Shown: positions 8,695 to 17,674, counted from the first letter of the stretch. The stretch: DNA of 64,000 nt from an uncultured Burkholderiales bacterium (GCA_903896615.1 CAITYM010000087.1:22054-86053); one strand, 5' to 3'. The notes: a model not told the origin generated them from the letters alone. A program made the numbers and translations.

Positions 8695-9237
8695 ATGACA
8701 GACGCCACATACCATTTTAGACAACAACGTGGCTTTACTCTCATCCAAATCATGGCTATTTTGGGTGTCTTGGGATTGGTGCTGACCGTGGCAACCTCCT
8801 CTTATTTAAAACATCAATCCAAGCACTACATTAAGGAGGCCTTAGTTGAGGCGGGACATGCAAGGCAGGTCGTTGCTCAAAATGTAAAATCAAATGCTGA
8901 CGATAATTTAAAAGATTGGTCAAAGGGATATTCGCCTAAGACAGGTGAAAACAATGCATGGAGTGTTTATATAGACCCCGCAAGTGCAGCTGTCGTTGTC
9001 TCGCTTTTAACAACCAAAGAGCCCGCAACTTTACTGTGGGTTCCGTTAAAAAATAGTCAAAGTAAGGATGAATCAAATCCCCAGGAAGGAAAAATCCTCA
9101 ATGAGGATGGTCTAAACTGGGTTTGTGTTGTCAAAGACGATGCTATTCCAGACTCTATGCGTCTTTTTGCGCCACTTTCGGCCAGCGTACCCAAGCCTGG
9201 TATGAGTGATGATTGGGTAAGCGCAGACTGTCACTGA
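8695..9237 (+). CDS. type IV prepilin-like protein with Gln at mature position 5
   Basis: A 180-residue protein starting with a short basic leader and the class III signal RG|FTLIQIMAILGVLGLVL: cleavage by prepilin peptidase after Gly13 would leave an N-methylated Phe followed by a hydrophobic stalk (about residues 14-35). The conserved Glu at mature position +5 of pilins is Gln18 here. Two cysteines near the C-terminus (NWVCVV and the terminal SADCH) could form the usual pilin C-terminal disulfide loop. A prepilin downstream of sucCD is common in Burkholderiales. It stands alone, so it may be a major or a minor pilin. Confidence 0.8.
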   Translation: MTDATYHFRQQRGFTLIQIMAILGVLGLVLTVATSSYLKHQSKHYIKEALVEAGHARQVVAQNVKSNADDNLKDWSKGYSPKTGENNAWSVYIDPASAAVVVSLLTTKEPATLLWVPLKNSQSKDESNPQEGKILNEDGLNWVCVVKDDAIPDSMRLFAPLSASVPKPGMSDDWVSADCH

Positions 9238-9263
9238 TATTTGTCATAGGTATAAGGGTAAGC

Positions 9264-9749
9264 TCAAGCGGTGTTCGTAGTCGCAACAAAGTGGCCTGAC
9301 TTGCCGCCAAGCTTCTCTGCCAAGTGGATATCGTCCATGCGCATGCCCCGGTCAACTGCTTTGCACATATCATAAATTGTTAAGAGTGCAACCTGTACAG
9401 CAGTCAACGCCTCCATTTCTACGCCTGTTGGGCCGGTCGTTTCTGCGACTGCGCTGCAGGTGATTCGCGAATTGGCAGAGTCTGACTCAAAAGTTACGCT
9501 AACATGAGTTAAAGCGATAGGATGGCATAAGGGAATTAAATCGCTAGTGCGCTTAGACGCTTGTATACCAGCGATGCGTGCAATTCCTAATACATCCCCT
9601 TTTTTTGATTGCCCAGAGGAGATGATTTCAAAAGTAGAAGGACTCATCGTTATCGTTCCCTTGGCAACCGCTTTGCGATGGGTATGACTTTTGTTACTCA
9701 CGTCCACCATGTGGGCGTCGCCTTGGTTGTTGAAATGCGTTAAAGACAT
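9264..9749 (-). CDS. moaC: cyclic pyranopterin monophosphate synthase
   Basis: Molybdenum-cofactor biosynthesis: with MoaA it converts GTP to cyclic pyranopterin monophosphate. Diagnostic stretches are [27 protein letters not shown], and [15 protein letters not shown] with the following [11 protein letters not shown], all in the family order. At 161 residues it has normal length (E. coli 161). No other moa or moe gene is in the window. It is convergent with the prepilin gene, 26 bp apart, and divergent from the metallopeptidase across 43 bp. Confidence 0.95.
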   Translation of the reverse strand: MSLTHFNNQGDAHMVDVSNKSHTHRKAVAKGTITMSPSTFEIISSGQSKKGDVLGIARIAGIQASKRTSDLIPLCHPIALTHVSVTFESDSANSRITCSAVAETTGPTGVEMEALTAVQVALLTIYDMCKAVDRGMRMDDIHLAEKLGGKSGHFVATTNTA

Positions 9750-9792
9750 GGTTAAAACTTTACAAAAATTTTTAGGTTAATATGCAAGGGAA

Positions 9793-11388
9793 ATGAATAA
9801 ATTTAAATTTATAGCATCGACAAAGGCTCAGACCCTTAAACAAAAAATAATACCGATTAGCGTATCTGTTTGCCTCATTTTCAGCAGTGTAACCCTCAAT
9901 GCGCAATACGCCTCAGGGCGACTTCCAAGTTTAGGGGAGAACACGGAGATGACGCTAGGTGAGGAGCTGAAAATCGGGCAATCTGTTGTTCGCGAAATTG
10001 TTAAAGATCCTGATTATGTTGATGACCCAGTGCTGGTTGAATATGTGGATACGATTTGGAGAAACTTACGAGAAACATCACTCAACAAGGGATATTTAAA
10101 TCAAGATTTAAACGATAGATTTGCATGGGAAGTTTTGTTGATCAGAGATAAAACAGTAAATGCTTTCGCATTGCCTGGTGGGTTTATGGGCGTTCATCTC
10201 GGTTTGATATCAACCGTATCAAATAAGGACGAATTAGCATCTGTGTTAGGTCATGAACTGAGTCATATTTCGCAAAGACACATAGCTCGCATGATGGCAA
10301 AACAAAGCCAACAAACGCCACTTCTCTTAGGTGCAATGTTGTTGGGTTTGATAGCTGCCAGTAGAAGTCCAAATGCTGCAGGTGCGATGATTATGGGGGG
10401 ACAGGCTGGAGCAATGCAAACCCAGCTTAATTTTTCACGGGATATGGAGCGGGAGGCTGACCGAGTTGGTTTTTCGGTCATGGAACAAGCAGGATACGAC
10501 CCAGTGGGGTTTGTGACAATGTTTCAAAAATTAGAGCAAGCCTCAAGATTAAATGACAACGGAGGTTTTCCGTATCTTAGAAGTCATCCATTAACCACAG
10601 AGCGCATTGCTGATATGCAAGGGCGCATGCCCGTTAGCAGCTTAATGACGGCAAAGCCTATGAGCTTAGAGCACGCCATGATTTCTGCGCGTGCAAAGGT
10701 TTTGGTGAACCCAGAGCCCGATGAACAGCATTTCTTTAGTGCACAGGCCAACGCATCAGGTGCCAATGGACTCAGTAACATCACTTTGTTGAAAAGTAAC
10801 ACCCCGCTTTGGTTATCCACTTTATATGCTGGGGCACTTGCTGATATTCACTTAAAAAACTGGATACTTGCAGAAAAACATTTGCAGGAAATTACCCCCC
10901 TTGTGGCAAAAGATCCTGCAGCTCACAAGTTACTGATTTACTTAAAAGCAGAACTTGAATCTGCAAAAGGCAATCCCAGTGGCGCTATCAATTTAGTTCA
11001 AGGACTGCCAAAATCCCGCACTCAAATACTAATGCTAAACCAATATCGCAATGCAACGCACACTGTAGAGGAAGCCAAATTGGTAACGGATAGTCTGCAA
11101 GTTTGGTTGTCGCAAAATCCAAGAGATGCCCTTGCGTGGGAGCTTATGTCCCAAGCTCTGTTTGCGATTGGTAACACAATTGGTGGAATACGAGCCGATG
11201 CAGAATCTCAGGCCGCGCACTGGGACTTTGCCTCAGCCGTAGATCGCTTAAAAGCTGCCCAAGACTTAACGCACCAAATGGCAAGTCAAAGTGGACTAGA
11301 TGCCACGGCGCAATTTGAGGCATCGATTGTAGATGTGAGGCTTAGAAACTTAGAGGGGGCGAGGAAAGAACAAGCGCTCGAGCGCTGA
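9793..11388 (+). CDS. bepA: periplasmic M48 metallopeptidase with TPR-like C-terminus (BepA-like)
   Basis: BepA/YfgC-type protease-chaperone that helps assemble or clear outer-membrane beta-barrel proteins such as LptD. The N-terminus has a basic region and a hydrophobic segment (about residues 18-37) ending in NAQYA, consistent with a signal peptide. The zinc site is VLGHELSHISQRH (His154, His158) with the third ligand Glu221 in READRVGF. Residues about 340-531 are helical and repeat-like, as expected for TPRs. Length 531 (E. coli BepA 487). Its 3' end overlaps the convergent gene at 11350 by 39 bp. Confidence 0.88.
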   Translation: MNKFKFIASTKAQTLKQKIIPISVSVCLIFSSVTLNAQYASGRLPSLGENTEMTLGEELKIGQSVVREIVKDPDYVDDPVLVEYVDTIWRNLRETSLNKGYLNQDLNDRFAWEVLLIRDKTVNAFALPGGFMGVHLGLISTVSNKDELASVLGHELSHISQRHIARMMAKQSQQTPLLLGAMLLGLIAASRSPNAAGAMIMGGQAGAMQTQLNFSRDMEREADRVGFSVMEQAGYDPVGFVTMFQKLEQASRLNDNGGFPYLRSHPLTTERIADMQGRMPVSSLMTAKPMSLEHAMISARAKVLVNPEPDEQHFFSAQANASGANGLSNITLLKSNTPLWLSTLYAGALADIHLKNWILAEKHLQEITPLVAKDPAAHKLLIYLKAELESAKGNPSGAINLVQGLPKSRTQILMLNQYRNATHTVEEAKLVTDSLQVWLSQNPRDALAWELMSQALFAIGNTIGGIRADAESQAAHWDFASAVDRLKAAQDLTHQMASQSGLDATAQFEASIVDVRLRNLEGARKEQALER

Positions 11389-11712
11389 GTCAATCACGAT
11401 ACCAATACTAGAGTACAACATCGAGCCGATAAGAGCATTGCCAAAACCAATGACTTCAAAGCCTTCTAGAAATGAAGATGCCATCCAAAATACGACTGCA
11501 TTGATGACAAATAGAAAAAGCCCCATACTCAAAAGGGTGACAGGTAGTGTGAGAATTAATAAAACAGGCCTAACAACTAAATTAAGAAGACCAATAACCA
11601 AGGATGCCCATAAAGCAGAGCTAAATCCGTTCACAATAATGCCTTGGTCAAATCGAGAAAGAGCGAGTAAAGCAGCAGCGCTAAGAAACCATTTTGCAAA
11701 AATTTTAATCAT
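11350..11712 (-). CDS. small polytopic membrane protein, phage-holin-4 family (PF04020-like)
   Basis: A 120-residue protein with four hydrophobic segments (about 5-22, 28-48, 53-77, 88-107). The pattern ALWASLVIGLLNLVVRPVLLILTLPVTLLSMGLF is typical of the YvlD/holin-4 superfamily found widely in bacterial chromosomes; despite the family name there is no phage context. Function is unknown, probably related to the cell envelope. Its last codons overlap the 3' end of the M48 peptidase gene on the opposite strand, so both genes share sequence there. Confidence 0.8.
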   Translation of the reverse strand: MIKIFAKWFLSAAALLALSRFDQGIIVNGFSSALWASLVIGLLNLVVRPVLLILTLPVTLLSMGLFLFVINAVVFWMASSFLEGFEVIGFGNALIGSMLYSSIGIVIDSALERLFFPRPL

Positions 11713-11836
11713 GTGCAGATATTAGCTCATATTTAGAAGTTAAAAATAAGTAATACTCCAATAAAAATCAACAACACAGAAATTATTTAAAATAAAAAAC
11801 AGTTATGACTGTTAAACGGCTATCATCCCCGTCACC

Positions 11837-12268
11837 ATGAGCACTATACACATTACAGATATCGAAGCGGCGATAAACTACTGGAGAGAAATTACGCCAT
11901 CTAGTGACGGCATCACTTTATCTCGCGAGGTCCGCGCACTCGCAAAAGTATATGCGCTGATGGTCTATTTCAAGGAAGAAGAAGTTGCAGTGAATGGCTT
12001 TCCAAAGCTTGCCTATCAAGCGTGGTTAAGTTGGTATGAAAGTACCCCAGATACTCCTTGTATTGCTATTTGCTCAACGAGTCAGGGGGATCCACTGTGC
12101 AAGGGTTGCGGGCGAACCTTTGAAGAGGTTCAGTTGTGGACAGAGTTAACTGCCCCGCAAAAAAGGATGGTTTGGAAAAGAATTACACAAGAGGGCTCAT
12201 CTTGGCGATTTAACCGTTATTCAGAAAGAGCAGCGGAGTCACTTGCAAAATCACAAGACTCACGTTAA
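11837..12268 (+). CDS. DUF3717 plus DUF1289 protein
   Basis: A 143-residue protein with two parts. Residues 6-50 (ITDIEAAINYWRE...VRALAKVYALMVYFKEEEV) match what I know as DUF3717, and residues 72-117 match the DUF1289 Fe-S/zinc-type motif TPCIAICSTSQGDPLCKGCGRTFEEV, with cysteines 75, 79, 88 and 91. DUF1289 proteins bind metal or an iron-sulfur cluster but have no agreed function. The two domains are in one chain here. Convergent with purB. Confidence 0.75.
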   Translation: MSTIHITDIEAAINYWREITPSSDGITLSREVRALAKVYALMVYFKEEEVAVNGFPKLAYQAWLSWYESTPDTPCIAICSTSQGDPLCKGCGRTFEEVQLWTELTAPQKRMVWKRITQEGSSWRFNRYSERAAESLAKSQDSR

Positions 12269-12325
12269 AGAATTTATATGGCCATCGCCGGGTTCGATTG
12301 CTTATCCGCGCATTGCGGCAAGACC

Positions 12326-13747
12326 TTAAATACTCCGAGCCAGTGACTCCGCCAATCCTGTGTATTCAGAAGGGGTGAGCTTTAAGAGCCGATTTTTTTC
12401 TGGTGTTGGGATGTTTAGACTTTGAATTAAAGGATGAAGGTCTGAGGGACCAATCACCTTACCTCTAGTGGCTTCCTTAAGTTGCTCATAGGCTCCTTCG
12501 AGCCCAAAGCGACGCATTACTGTTTGGATGGGTTCGGCGAGCACCTCCCAGGCATTGTCTAAATCTTTTGCGATAGCTTGTGGATTGATTTCAAGCTTTG
12601 CTTGACCTGCTAATAAGGATTGGTACGCGAGCACAGCGTATCCAATGGCAACCCCCATGTTTCTGAGTACAGTGGAATCGGTTAAGTCACGTTGCCATCT
12701 ACTAATAGGTAGTTTTGCACTAAGGTGATTCAGTAAAGCATTGGACAAGCCAAGGTTACCTTCGGCATTTTCAAAGTCAATGGGATTAACTTTATGAGGC
12801 ATTGTGGATGAGCCAATTTCACCTGCTTTAAGCTTTTGTTTGAAGTAGCCCAATGAGACATACCCCCAAACATCACGAGCCCAATCAATCAAAATAGTAT
12901 TGGTTCTAGATATTGCATCAAACAGTTCTGCCATGTAGTCATGTGGCTCAATTTGAATGGTGAAATCTTGTTGGTGCAATCCAAGTCCAAAAAAAGCCAA
13001 ATCATCTTTTTGGTGAACGGGAGATTCAATAACGCGTTTACTAAAACCATGCCAATCGAAATCGGGCCAAGCCGCAAGATGAGCGTTGTAATTACCAACA
13101 GCTCCATTCATTTTTGCCATTATTTTTACATCAGCAATCTTCACTCTCGCCTTCATCAGGCGGGAGACTACGTTAGCGATTTCCTTGCCAACTGTAGTTG
13201 GGCTAGCCGTTTGCCCGTGTGTGCGACTAAGCATGGGCAATGCCGCAAGTTGATGAGCCATTGATTTGAGTTGGTCAATCAGCTGGTCCAAATAATTCAA
13301 GACTACAGATTCTCTTAAGGCGCTTAGTTGCAGGGCGTGACTGGTGTTGTTGATGTCCTCACTGGTGCAGGCAAAATGAATGAATTCACTAGCACGGGTG
13401 AGTTCAGTGCGAATGCTCTCACTAAGACTTGGCTTTTGGCATTGATTTTTAAGCCAATACTCAACAGCTTTCACATCATGATTGGTAGTCTTTTCAATTT
13501 CTTTGATCTCCAAAGCATCAGAGGCCGAAAAGCCCGCTATCCAGCTTCTCATCTCAATACGTGCTTCTTTGCTGAAGGGCTTAAATTCAGGCATTCCAGC
13601 ATCACTTAGGGCTATAAACCAGGTGATTTCGACTTGCACCCTGCATTTGAAAAAGCCTTGCTCGCTCATGAGTGGGCGAACAGTAGCAAGTTTGGTGTGG
13701 TAACGCCCGTCAAGGGGGGATAAAGCAGAAATATAGTGTTGGTTCAT
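12326..13747 (-). CDS. purB: adenylosuccinate lyase
   Basis: Cleaves SAICAR and adenylosuccinate to release fumarate in purine synthesis. The fumarase/aspartase superfamily signature SSTMPHKVNPIDFENAEGN is present, and earlier motifs LSRTHGQTASPTTVGKE and TSEDINNTSHALQL supply the catalytic His and Ser/Thr region. Length 473, close to E. coli PurB (456) and of the same long subtype. The start at MNQHYISALSPLDGRYH is the standard N-terminus for proteobacterial PurB. Divergent from the GST gene by 90 bp. Confidence 0.97.
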   Translation of the reverse strand: MNQHYISALSPLDGRYHTKLATVRPLMSEQGFFKCRVQVEITWFIALSDAGMPEFKPFSKEARIEMRSWIAGFSASDALEIKEIEKTTNHDVKAVEYWLKNQCQKPSLSESIRTELTRASEFIHFACTSEDINNTSHALQLSALRESVVLNYLDQLIDQLKSMAHQLAALPMLSRTHGQTASPTTVGKEIANVVSRLMKARVKIADVKIMAKMNGAVGNYNAHLAAWPDFDWHGFSKRVIESPVHQKDDLAFFGLGLHQQDFTIQIEPHDYMAELFDAISRTNTILIDWARDVWGYVSLGYFKQKLKAGEIGSSTMPHKVNPIDFENAEGNLGLSNALLNHLSAKLPISRWQRDLTDSTVLRNMGVAIGYAVLAYQSLLAGQAKLEINPQAIAKDLDNAWEVLAEPIQTVMRRFGLEGAYEQLKEATRGKVIGPSDLHPLIQSLNIPTPEKNRLLKLTPSEYTGLAESLARSI

Positions 13748-13837
13748 ATGCAGATTTTAGAGGCTATAAGCCTTGCTTGTTGTTTTCTCGCAAGACTTAA
13801 GGACTAAAATAGGCGTAATACTTTAGAACGATAAAAG

Positions 13838-14449
13838 ATGAAACTCATTGGAACGACTGCGAGCCCTTACGTGCGCAAAGTGCGCATCGTTATGGCAGAA
13901 AAAAAACTAGATTATGAATTCTTGATTGATGATGTATGGGCAAGTGACACTGCAATTCAAGCTTCTAACCCCCTAGGCAAGGTGCCTTGTTTGGTGATGG
14001 AAGGGGGCGAAGCACTGTTTGATTCCCGAGTTATTGTGGAATATTTGGACACATTGTCGCCAGTCGGTAAGCTAATTCCACCCTCGGGACGTGAGCGCGC
14101 AGAGGTTAAAACTTGGGAAGCACTTGCGGATGGCTTATTAGATGCAAGTATTTTGGCCCGTTTAGAAGAGCACTGGGCAGGTCGAACGGATTCCGAGCGC
14201 TCAAATGCCTGGATTCAAAGACAAATGGCGAAAGTAAATGCTTGTTTAAAGTCTTTTGGCGAAGCGCTTGGGGATAAACCATTTTGCGTCGGGAATCACT
14301 TAAGTCTGGCAGACATTGCGGTCGGTTGTGCATTGGGATATCTTGATTTTAGATTTCCTAAAATCAAATGGCGGGAGGATCACCCTAATTTGGGAGTCTA
14401 TTTCGAAAAACTTATGCACAGACCTAGTTTTTTAGACTCAGCACCATAG
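13838..14449 (+). CDS. glutathione S-transferase family protein (YibF-like)
   Basis: A 203-residue cytosolic GST fold. The N-terminal thioredoxin-like domain has KLIGTTASPYVRKVRIVMAEK at 2-22 with Ser/Tyr near the glutathione thiol position, the cis-proline GKVPCLV at 48-54 and the DSRVIVEYLD glutathione-binding motif at 62-71. The C-terminal helical domain has SLADIAVGCALGYLDFR. It resembles E. coli YibF-type proteins. The substrate is unknown. It is convergent with the oxidative-stress/lipid operon but not part of it. Confidence 0.85.
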   Translation: MKLIGTTASPYVRKVRIVMAEKKLDYEFLIDDVWASDTAIQASNPLGKVPCLVMEGGEALFDSRVIVEYLDTLSPVGKLIPPSGRERAEVKTWEALADGLLDASILARLEEHWAGRTDSERSNAWIQRQMAKVNACLKSFGEALGDKPFCVGNHLSLADIAVGCALGYLDFRFPKIKWREDHPNLGVYFEKLMHRPSFLDSAP

Positions 14450-14475
14450 AAATTAAAAGTAAGTAATATTAATTG

Positions 14476-14931
14476 TTACGGGGGTGCACTGGATCTTTTC
14501 TTGATCCAGCGGAAAAAACCGCCAATACCCCGGATCTTTTCATAAATCTCCTCAGCCGGATCCCAATAATCACGGTGGGACATGATTTTAATAAAACCTT
14601 GCGCGTCAATCTCAAATAACAGATGTGTGCTGCCTCTAACGGTGAAGATAGTCTTGGGGGTCGATTTAAGAGAAAAGGAAAAATCCCAACATAAAAAAGC
14701 TTGATGTGAATCATTGATCTTATGCGTTACGGAAAATTTGGGGTGAACCAAGGTATCAAACATATGGCTAAAAATATTTTTGATTGCACTTGTGCCCGAA
14801 ACTTGATTGAAGGGATCTTTGAAACTTGCCGTATCGGTATAAAAAAAATCTAAACGGGACAGATCAATTGGTTTTAAATACTCATAAAAATTTACCAGTT
14901 CATTAGTAAAAGATTCGGGAGATTGATACAT
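14476..14931 (-). CDS. SnoaL-like (NTF2-fold) protein, last gene of the lipid/oxidative-stress operon
   Basis: A 151-residue NTF2/SnoaL-fold protein: an N-terminal helix (FTNELVNFYEYL), FFYTDTASFKDPFN typical of the cone-shaped pocket, and the late strand MSHRDYWDPAEEIYEKI. The function is unknown; members of this exact group occur next to ChrR/ECF sigma, SDR, DUF1365 and CFA-like genes in other proteobacteria. The start is 3 bp from the stop of the SDR gene upstream, so translation is probably coupled. The tail RWIKKR is basic. Confidence 0.75.
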   Translation of the reverse strand: MYQSPESFTNELVNFYEYLKPIDLSRLDFFYTDTASFKDPFNQVSGTSAIKNIFSHMFDTLVHPKFSVTHKINDSHQAFLCWDFSFSLKSTPKTIFTVRGSTHLLFEIDAQGFIKIMSHRDYWDPAEEIYEKIRGIGGFFRWIKKRSSAPP

Positions 14932-14934
14932 CGT

Positions 14935-15702
14935 TTAAAGTCCGGTAAATTTAGAAACTATCGCAAAGTAAAGACGGTAGGGAAGTATTCGCAAGAGTTT
15001 TAAAAAACGAGAAAATCTTTTGGGAAAATGGATTTCAAAATCACCCCGCTCAAAACCGTAAATTATCTCTTTAGCAGCTAAATCTGCAGTAATTAAAGCA
15101 GGCATATGAAATGAATTTTGAGCTGTAAGAGGCGTTTCTACAAATCCAGGATTTATGATGCTCACTCCTACACCACTAGGGTGTAAATCTAAATACAAAA
15201 CCTCGGCAAGGTGAATTAAAGCAGCTTTAGTAGGACCGTAAGCAAGACTTTTAGGCAGACCCGAGTAACCCGCTACGCTAGAAATAAAGGCTATATGTCC
15301 ACTTCTTTGATGCGTCAATGTGGGTAAACAAGCACCTAGTAAATTCAACGCGCCAAGGTAATTAATCTCCAAGTGCTTACGGGATTCGTCTAAGTTGAAA
15401 TCTTGAGCTCTCATGGGTGAGTAATGCCCCGCGCAATAAATAATCAGATCAATGGCTAGATTTTCTGATAGCTTTTGAAACGCAAGTGAAAGGGCGGCGG
15501 GCTGAGTTACATCCAAAGCAAAGGCTTGGGAGTTAGGATGGGTGTTTACAAAGTCATTTAAAAGATTTTCACTGCGTGCAGAGACACTTACCTTCGCATT
15601 CAGGGATGTCAGTAGTTTAGCAAGCGCGAGACCGATACCACTAGAGGCGCCAATAATCCAAACATGTTTGTGGTGCCAGTCTTTAAGTGGGGGATTCATC
15701 AT
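14935..15702 (-). CDS. short-chain dehydrogenase/reductase of the lipid/oxidative-stress operon
   Basis: A 255-residue classical SDR. The cofactor loop is GASSGIGLALA at about 18-28, NYLGAL corresponds to the NNAG/structural region, the catalytic serine is in FISSVAGYSG and the YxxxK pair in LAYGPTKAALIHLAEVLY. The C-terminal hydrophobic region (FLKLLRILPYRLYFAIVSKF) suggests membrane association. The substrate is unknown; by context it may be a modified fatty acyl or lipid group. It is third from last in the operon-order block: 80 bp after DUF3833 and 3 bp before the SnoaL-like gene. Confidence 0.85.
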   Translation of the reverse strand: MMNPPLKDWHHKHVWIIGASSGIGLALAKLLTSLNAKVSVSARSENLLNDFVNTHPNSQAFALDVTQPAALSLAFQKLSENLAIDLIIYCAGHYSPMRAQDFNLDESRKHLEINYLGALNLLGACLPTLTHQRSGHIAFISSVAGYSGLPKSLAYGPTKAALIHLAEVLYLDLHPSGVGVSIINPGFVETPLTAQNSFHMPALITADLAAKEIIYGFERGDFEIHFPKRFSRFLKLLRILPYRLYFAIVSKFTGL

Positions 15703-15782
15703 AGGGTCAAAATCCGGTTATGTAGAAAAAGTAAGCATTAAAAAGTAATTAACAAACAGGGGCTCAATAAGTAAGAGTGTGT

Positions 15783-16340
15783 TCAAGTGGAGCGTTTGGT
15801 AAATGAAAGTGCTACTTCCCCTAATTGAATACCAAATTTAGACATCACTGCTTTGTTGAGCATTACGCGATCATTCATTTGAAACATCCAATCATCAAAC
15901 TGCACATTCCAAATACTTTCTCCAACTGGCAGCGCAAGTGTGTAATTCCAGTGAAATGCATTTCCTCGGCTCTGACCAGATGCAACGCCAATCACATCCC
16001 CTGCTACGCCGGAGTAGTTGTCATTGCCAAGATGAGTTAAAGTCCAAACGCGTTTTTGTTTTGTTCCGTCTGAATATGCAAAATCTTCATCTAAGGTGCC
16101 CGTCTCTCCGGCCCAGGAGCAATTCATGACCACAGTGAAACGCTTGATGACTTTCCCAGATCTGTCTGTGAAAATGCCCCAAGCATCTATAACTCCGTTA
16201 AAGTAATTTTTTAAGTTTAATTTGGGGACCTCCATGGCGTAGTCTTCAACACTGGGTGCTGCACATCCACTGAGGCCAAGGAGCGCTGAAGTCGAACTGA
16301 GTCCAAGTGCAGTGTTGAGTAAATATCTTCTGTTAAACAT
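15783..16340 (-). CDS. DUF3833 lipoprotein
   Basis: A 185-residue exported protein. The N-terminus has a basic start (MFNRRYLL), a hydrophobic stretch and the lipobox LSGC near residue 26, so it is probably a lipoprotein. The body (NYFNGVIDAWGIFTDRSGKVIKRFTVVMNCSW ... DDWMFQMNDRVMLNKAVMSKFGI) matches my memory of DUF3833, a lipocalin-like family that always accompanies DUF1365/CFA/amine-oxidoreductase operons. Function unproven; lipid binding or delivery is an inference. 14 bp after the CFA-like gene. Confidence 0.8.
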   Translation of the reverse strand: MFNRRYLLNTALGLSSTSALLGLSGCAAPSVEDYAMEVPKLNLKNYFNGVIDAWGIFTDRSGKVIKRFTVVMNCSWAGETGTLDEDFAYSDGTKQKRVWTLTHLGNDNYSGVAGDVIGVASGQSRGNAFHWNYTLALPVGESIWNVQFDDWMFQMNDRVMLNKAVMSKFGIQLGEVALSFTKRST

Positions 16341-16354
16341 AATGAGTGATTTTG

Positions 16355-17590
16355 TTAGGCGATGCTTTTCTGAAGTGTAAATTGAATAACGTCTAGATTT
16401 TTTTGGTTAAATCCGGCTTCACAATAGCAAAGATAAAACTCCCATGTTTTCATAAAGGCATTGTCAAATCCGAGTTGCAAAACCTTATCAGTTTCGGCTA
16501 AAAATATGCGTCGCCATTCATTAAGCGTTACCGCATAATCTAATCCAAAACAAAATTCATCTAAAACTTCCAAACCATTTGCTTGGGCAAGTTCTCTAAA
16601 GGTAGACGGGCAGGGGAGGCAACCACCAGGGAAAATATATTGCTGAATAAAGTCAGTACCTTTAATGTATTGGTCAAATAGCGAATCGTCAATCACAATT
16701 GTTTGTATACAAGCTCGTCCGCCAGGCTTTAGCAGGCGATTGACGTTTTGAAAATATGTAGACCAATACTCTTTACCTACTGCTTCAAACATTTCAATTG
16801 AGACGATTGCGTCAAATTGAGGATCTTTAATATCCCTGTAATCTTGTAAGCGCAGATCTGCATTGAGTTTCTTTTGCGCAAGACGCTGTTGTGCAAAAGT
16901 AAGTTGTGAAGGACTTAAAGTCACACCCGTATGTTTAGATTGAAAATCGTGGACCACAACTTCAGCCAAGCTTCCCCAACCACATCCAATTTCTAGAATA
17001 TTTTGCTCCGCCCCTTTTTCTAGCCCAATCATGCGACATGCTCGTTGAATTTTTGCGAGTTGAGCTTGTTCTAATGAAATATCCTTAGATGCCCCATAAA
17101 GCCCCGAGGAGTAAGTCATTGAGGGATCAAGCCATATTTGGTAAAAGGAGTTGCCTAGGTCGTAGTGCGCGTGTATGTTTTTAGAGCTATTGGCACGGTT
17201 ATTTCTTCTAGTCCAGTGCTTAATTTGATAATAAAGTCGACCAACCCAAGTGCCGTAAATAATTTTGTCAATGGCGCGCCTGTTTGAGATAAAGATCTCC
17301 ATTAACTGGGTGAGATCCGATGTCTCCCAATCGCCGTCTATAAAAGACTCAGCGAAACCGATGTCTCCAGATTTAAGTGCTTTTTGAAATACGTTCCAAT
17401 TTTTGACAATTAAATTGGCGCGTTGCCCCTCTGAGTGATTCTGACCAAAACTAAACTTAAGACCATTTGGAAGAGTCAAGTCTAAACACCCGTGTGAGAG
17501 GTGTCTCAGCATTTTTAAAACAGTTCTGGCAGGTCCAGGAGCATCAGATAAGTCAAGATTAGGCGTCGAGTTAGAAGAAGATATCTGCAT
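16355..17590 (-). CDS. cyclopropane-fatty-acyl-phospholipid synthase-family SAM methyltransferase
   Basis: A 411-residue enzyme with the SAM-binding motif ILEIGCGWGSLAEV at about 198-211 and the family blocks NIHAHYDLGNSFYQIWLD, QLAKIQRACRMIGL and KGTDFIQQYIFPGG. It should methylate the double bond of unsaturated acyl chains in membrane phospholipids. Aligned by eye to E. coli Cfa, two bicarbonate ligands differ: Cys139 is Ser162 (MTYSSGLY) and His266 is Gln296 (ACIQTIVI), while Glu239 (Glu269) and Tyr317 (FGLDYAVTL) are kept. That fits the CfaA/UfaM-like branch linked to oxidative stress rather than true cyclopropanation. It sits within the operon, 84 bp after DUF1365. Confidence 0.87.
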   Translation of the reverse strand: MQISSSNSTPNLDLSDAPGPARTVLKMLRHLSHGCLDLTLPNGLKFSFGQNHSEGQRANLIVKNWNVFQKALKSGDIGFAESFIDGDWETSDLTQLMEIFISNRRAIDKIIYGTWVGRLYYQIKHWTRRNNRANSSKNIHAHYDLGNSFYQIWLDPSMTYSSGLYGASKDISLEQAQLAKIQRACRMIGLEKGAEQNILEIGCGWGSLAEVVVHDFQSKHTGVTLSPSQLTFAQQRLAQKKLNADLRLQDYRDIKDPQFDAIVSIEMFEAVGKEYWSTYFQNVNRLLKPGGRACIQTIVIDDSLFDQYIKGTDFIQQYIFPGGCLPCPSTFRELAQANGLEVLDEFCFGLDYAVTLNEWRRIFLAETDKVLQLGFDNAFMKTWEFYLCYCEAGFNQKNLDVIQFTLQKSIA

Positions 17591-17674
17591 AAAACTACAA
17601 AAGCTAATTAATTTAAGTTGGTTGATAAATAAATGAACAATTGAAATTCATTTTGCCTGACTTTAAGCGAGCTC

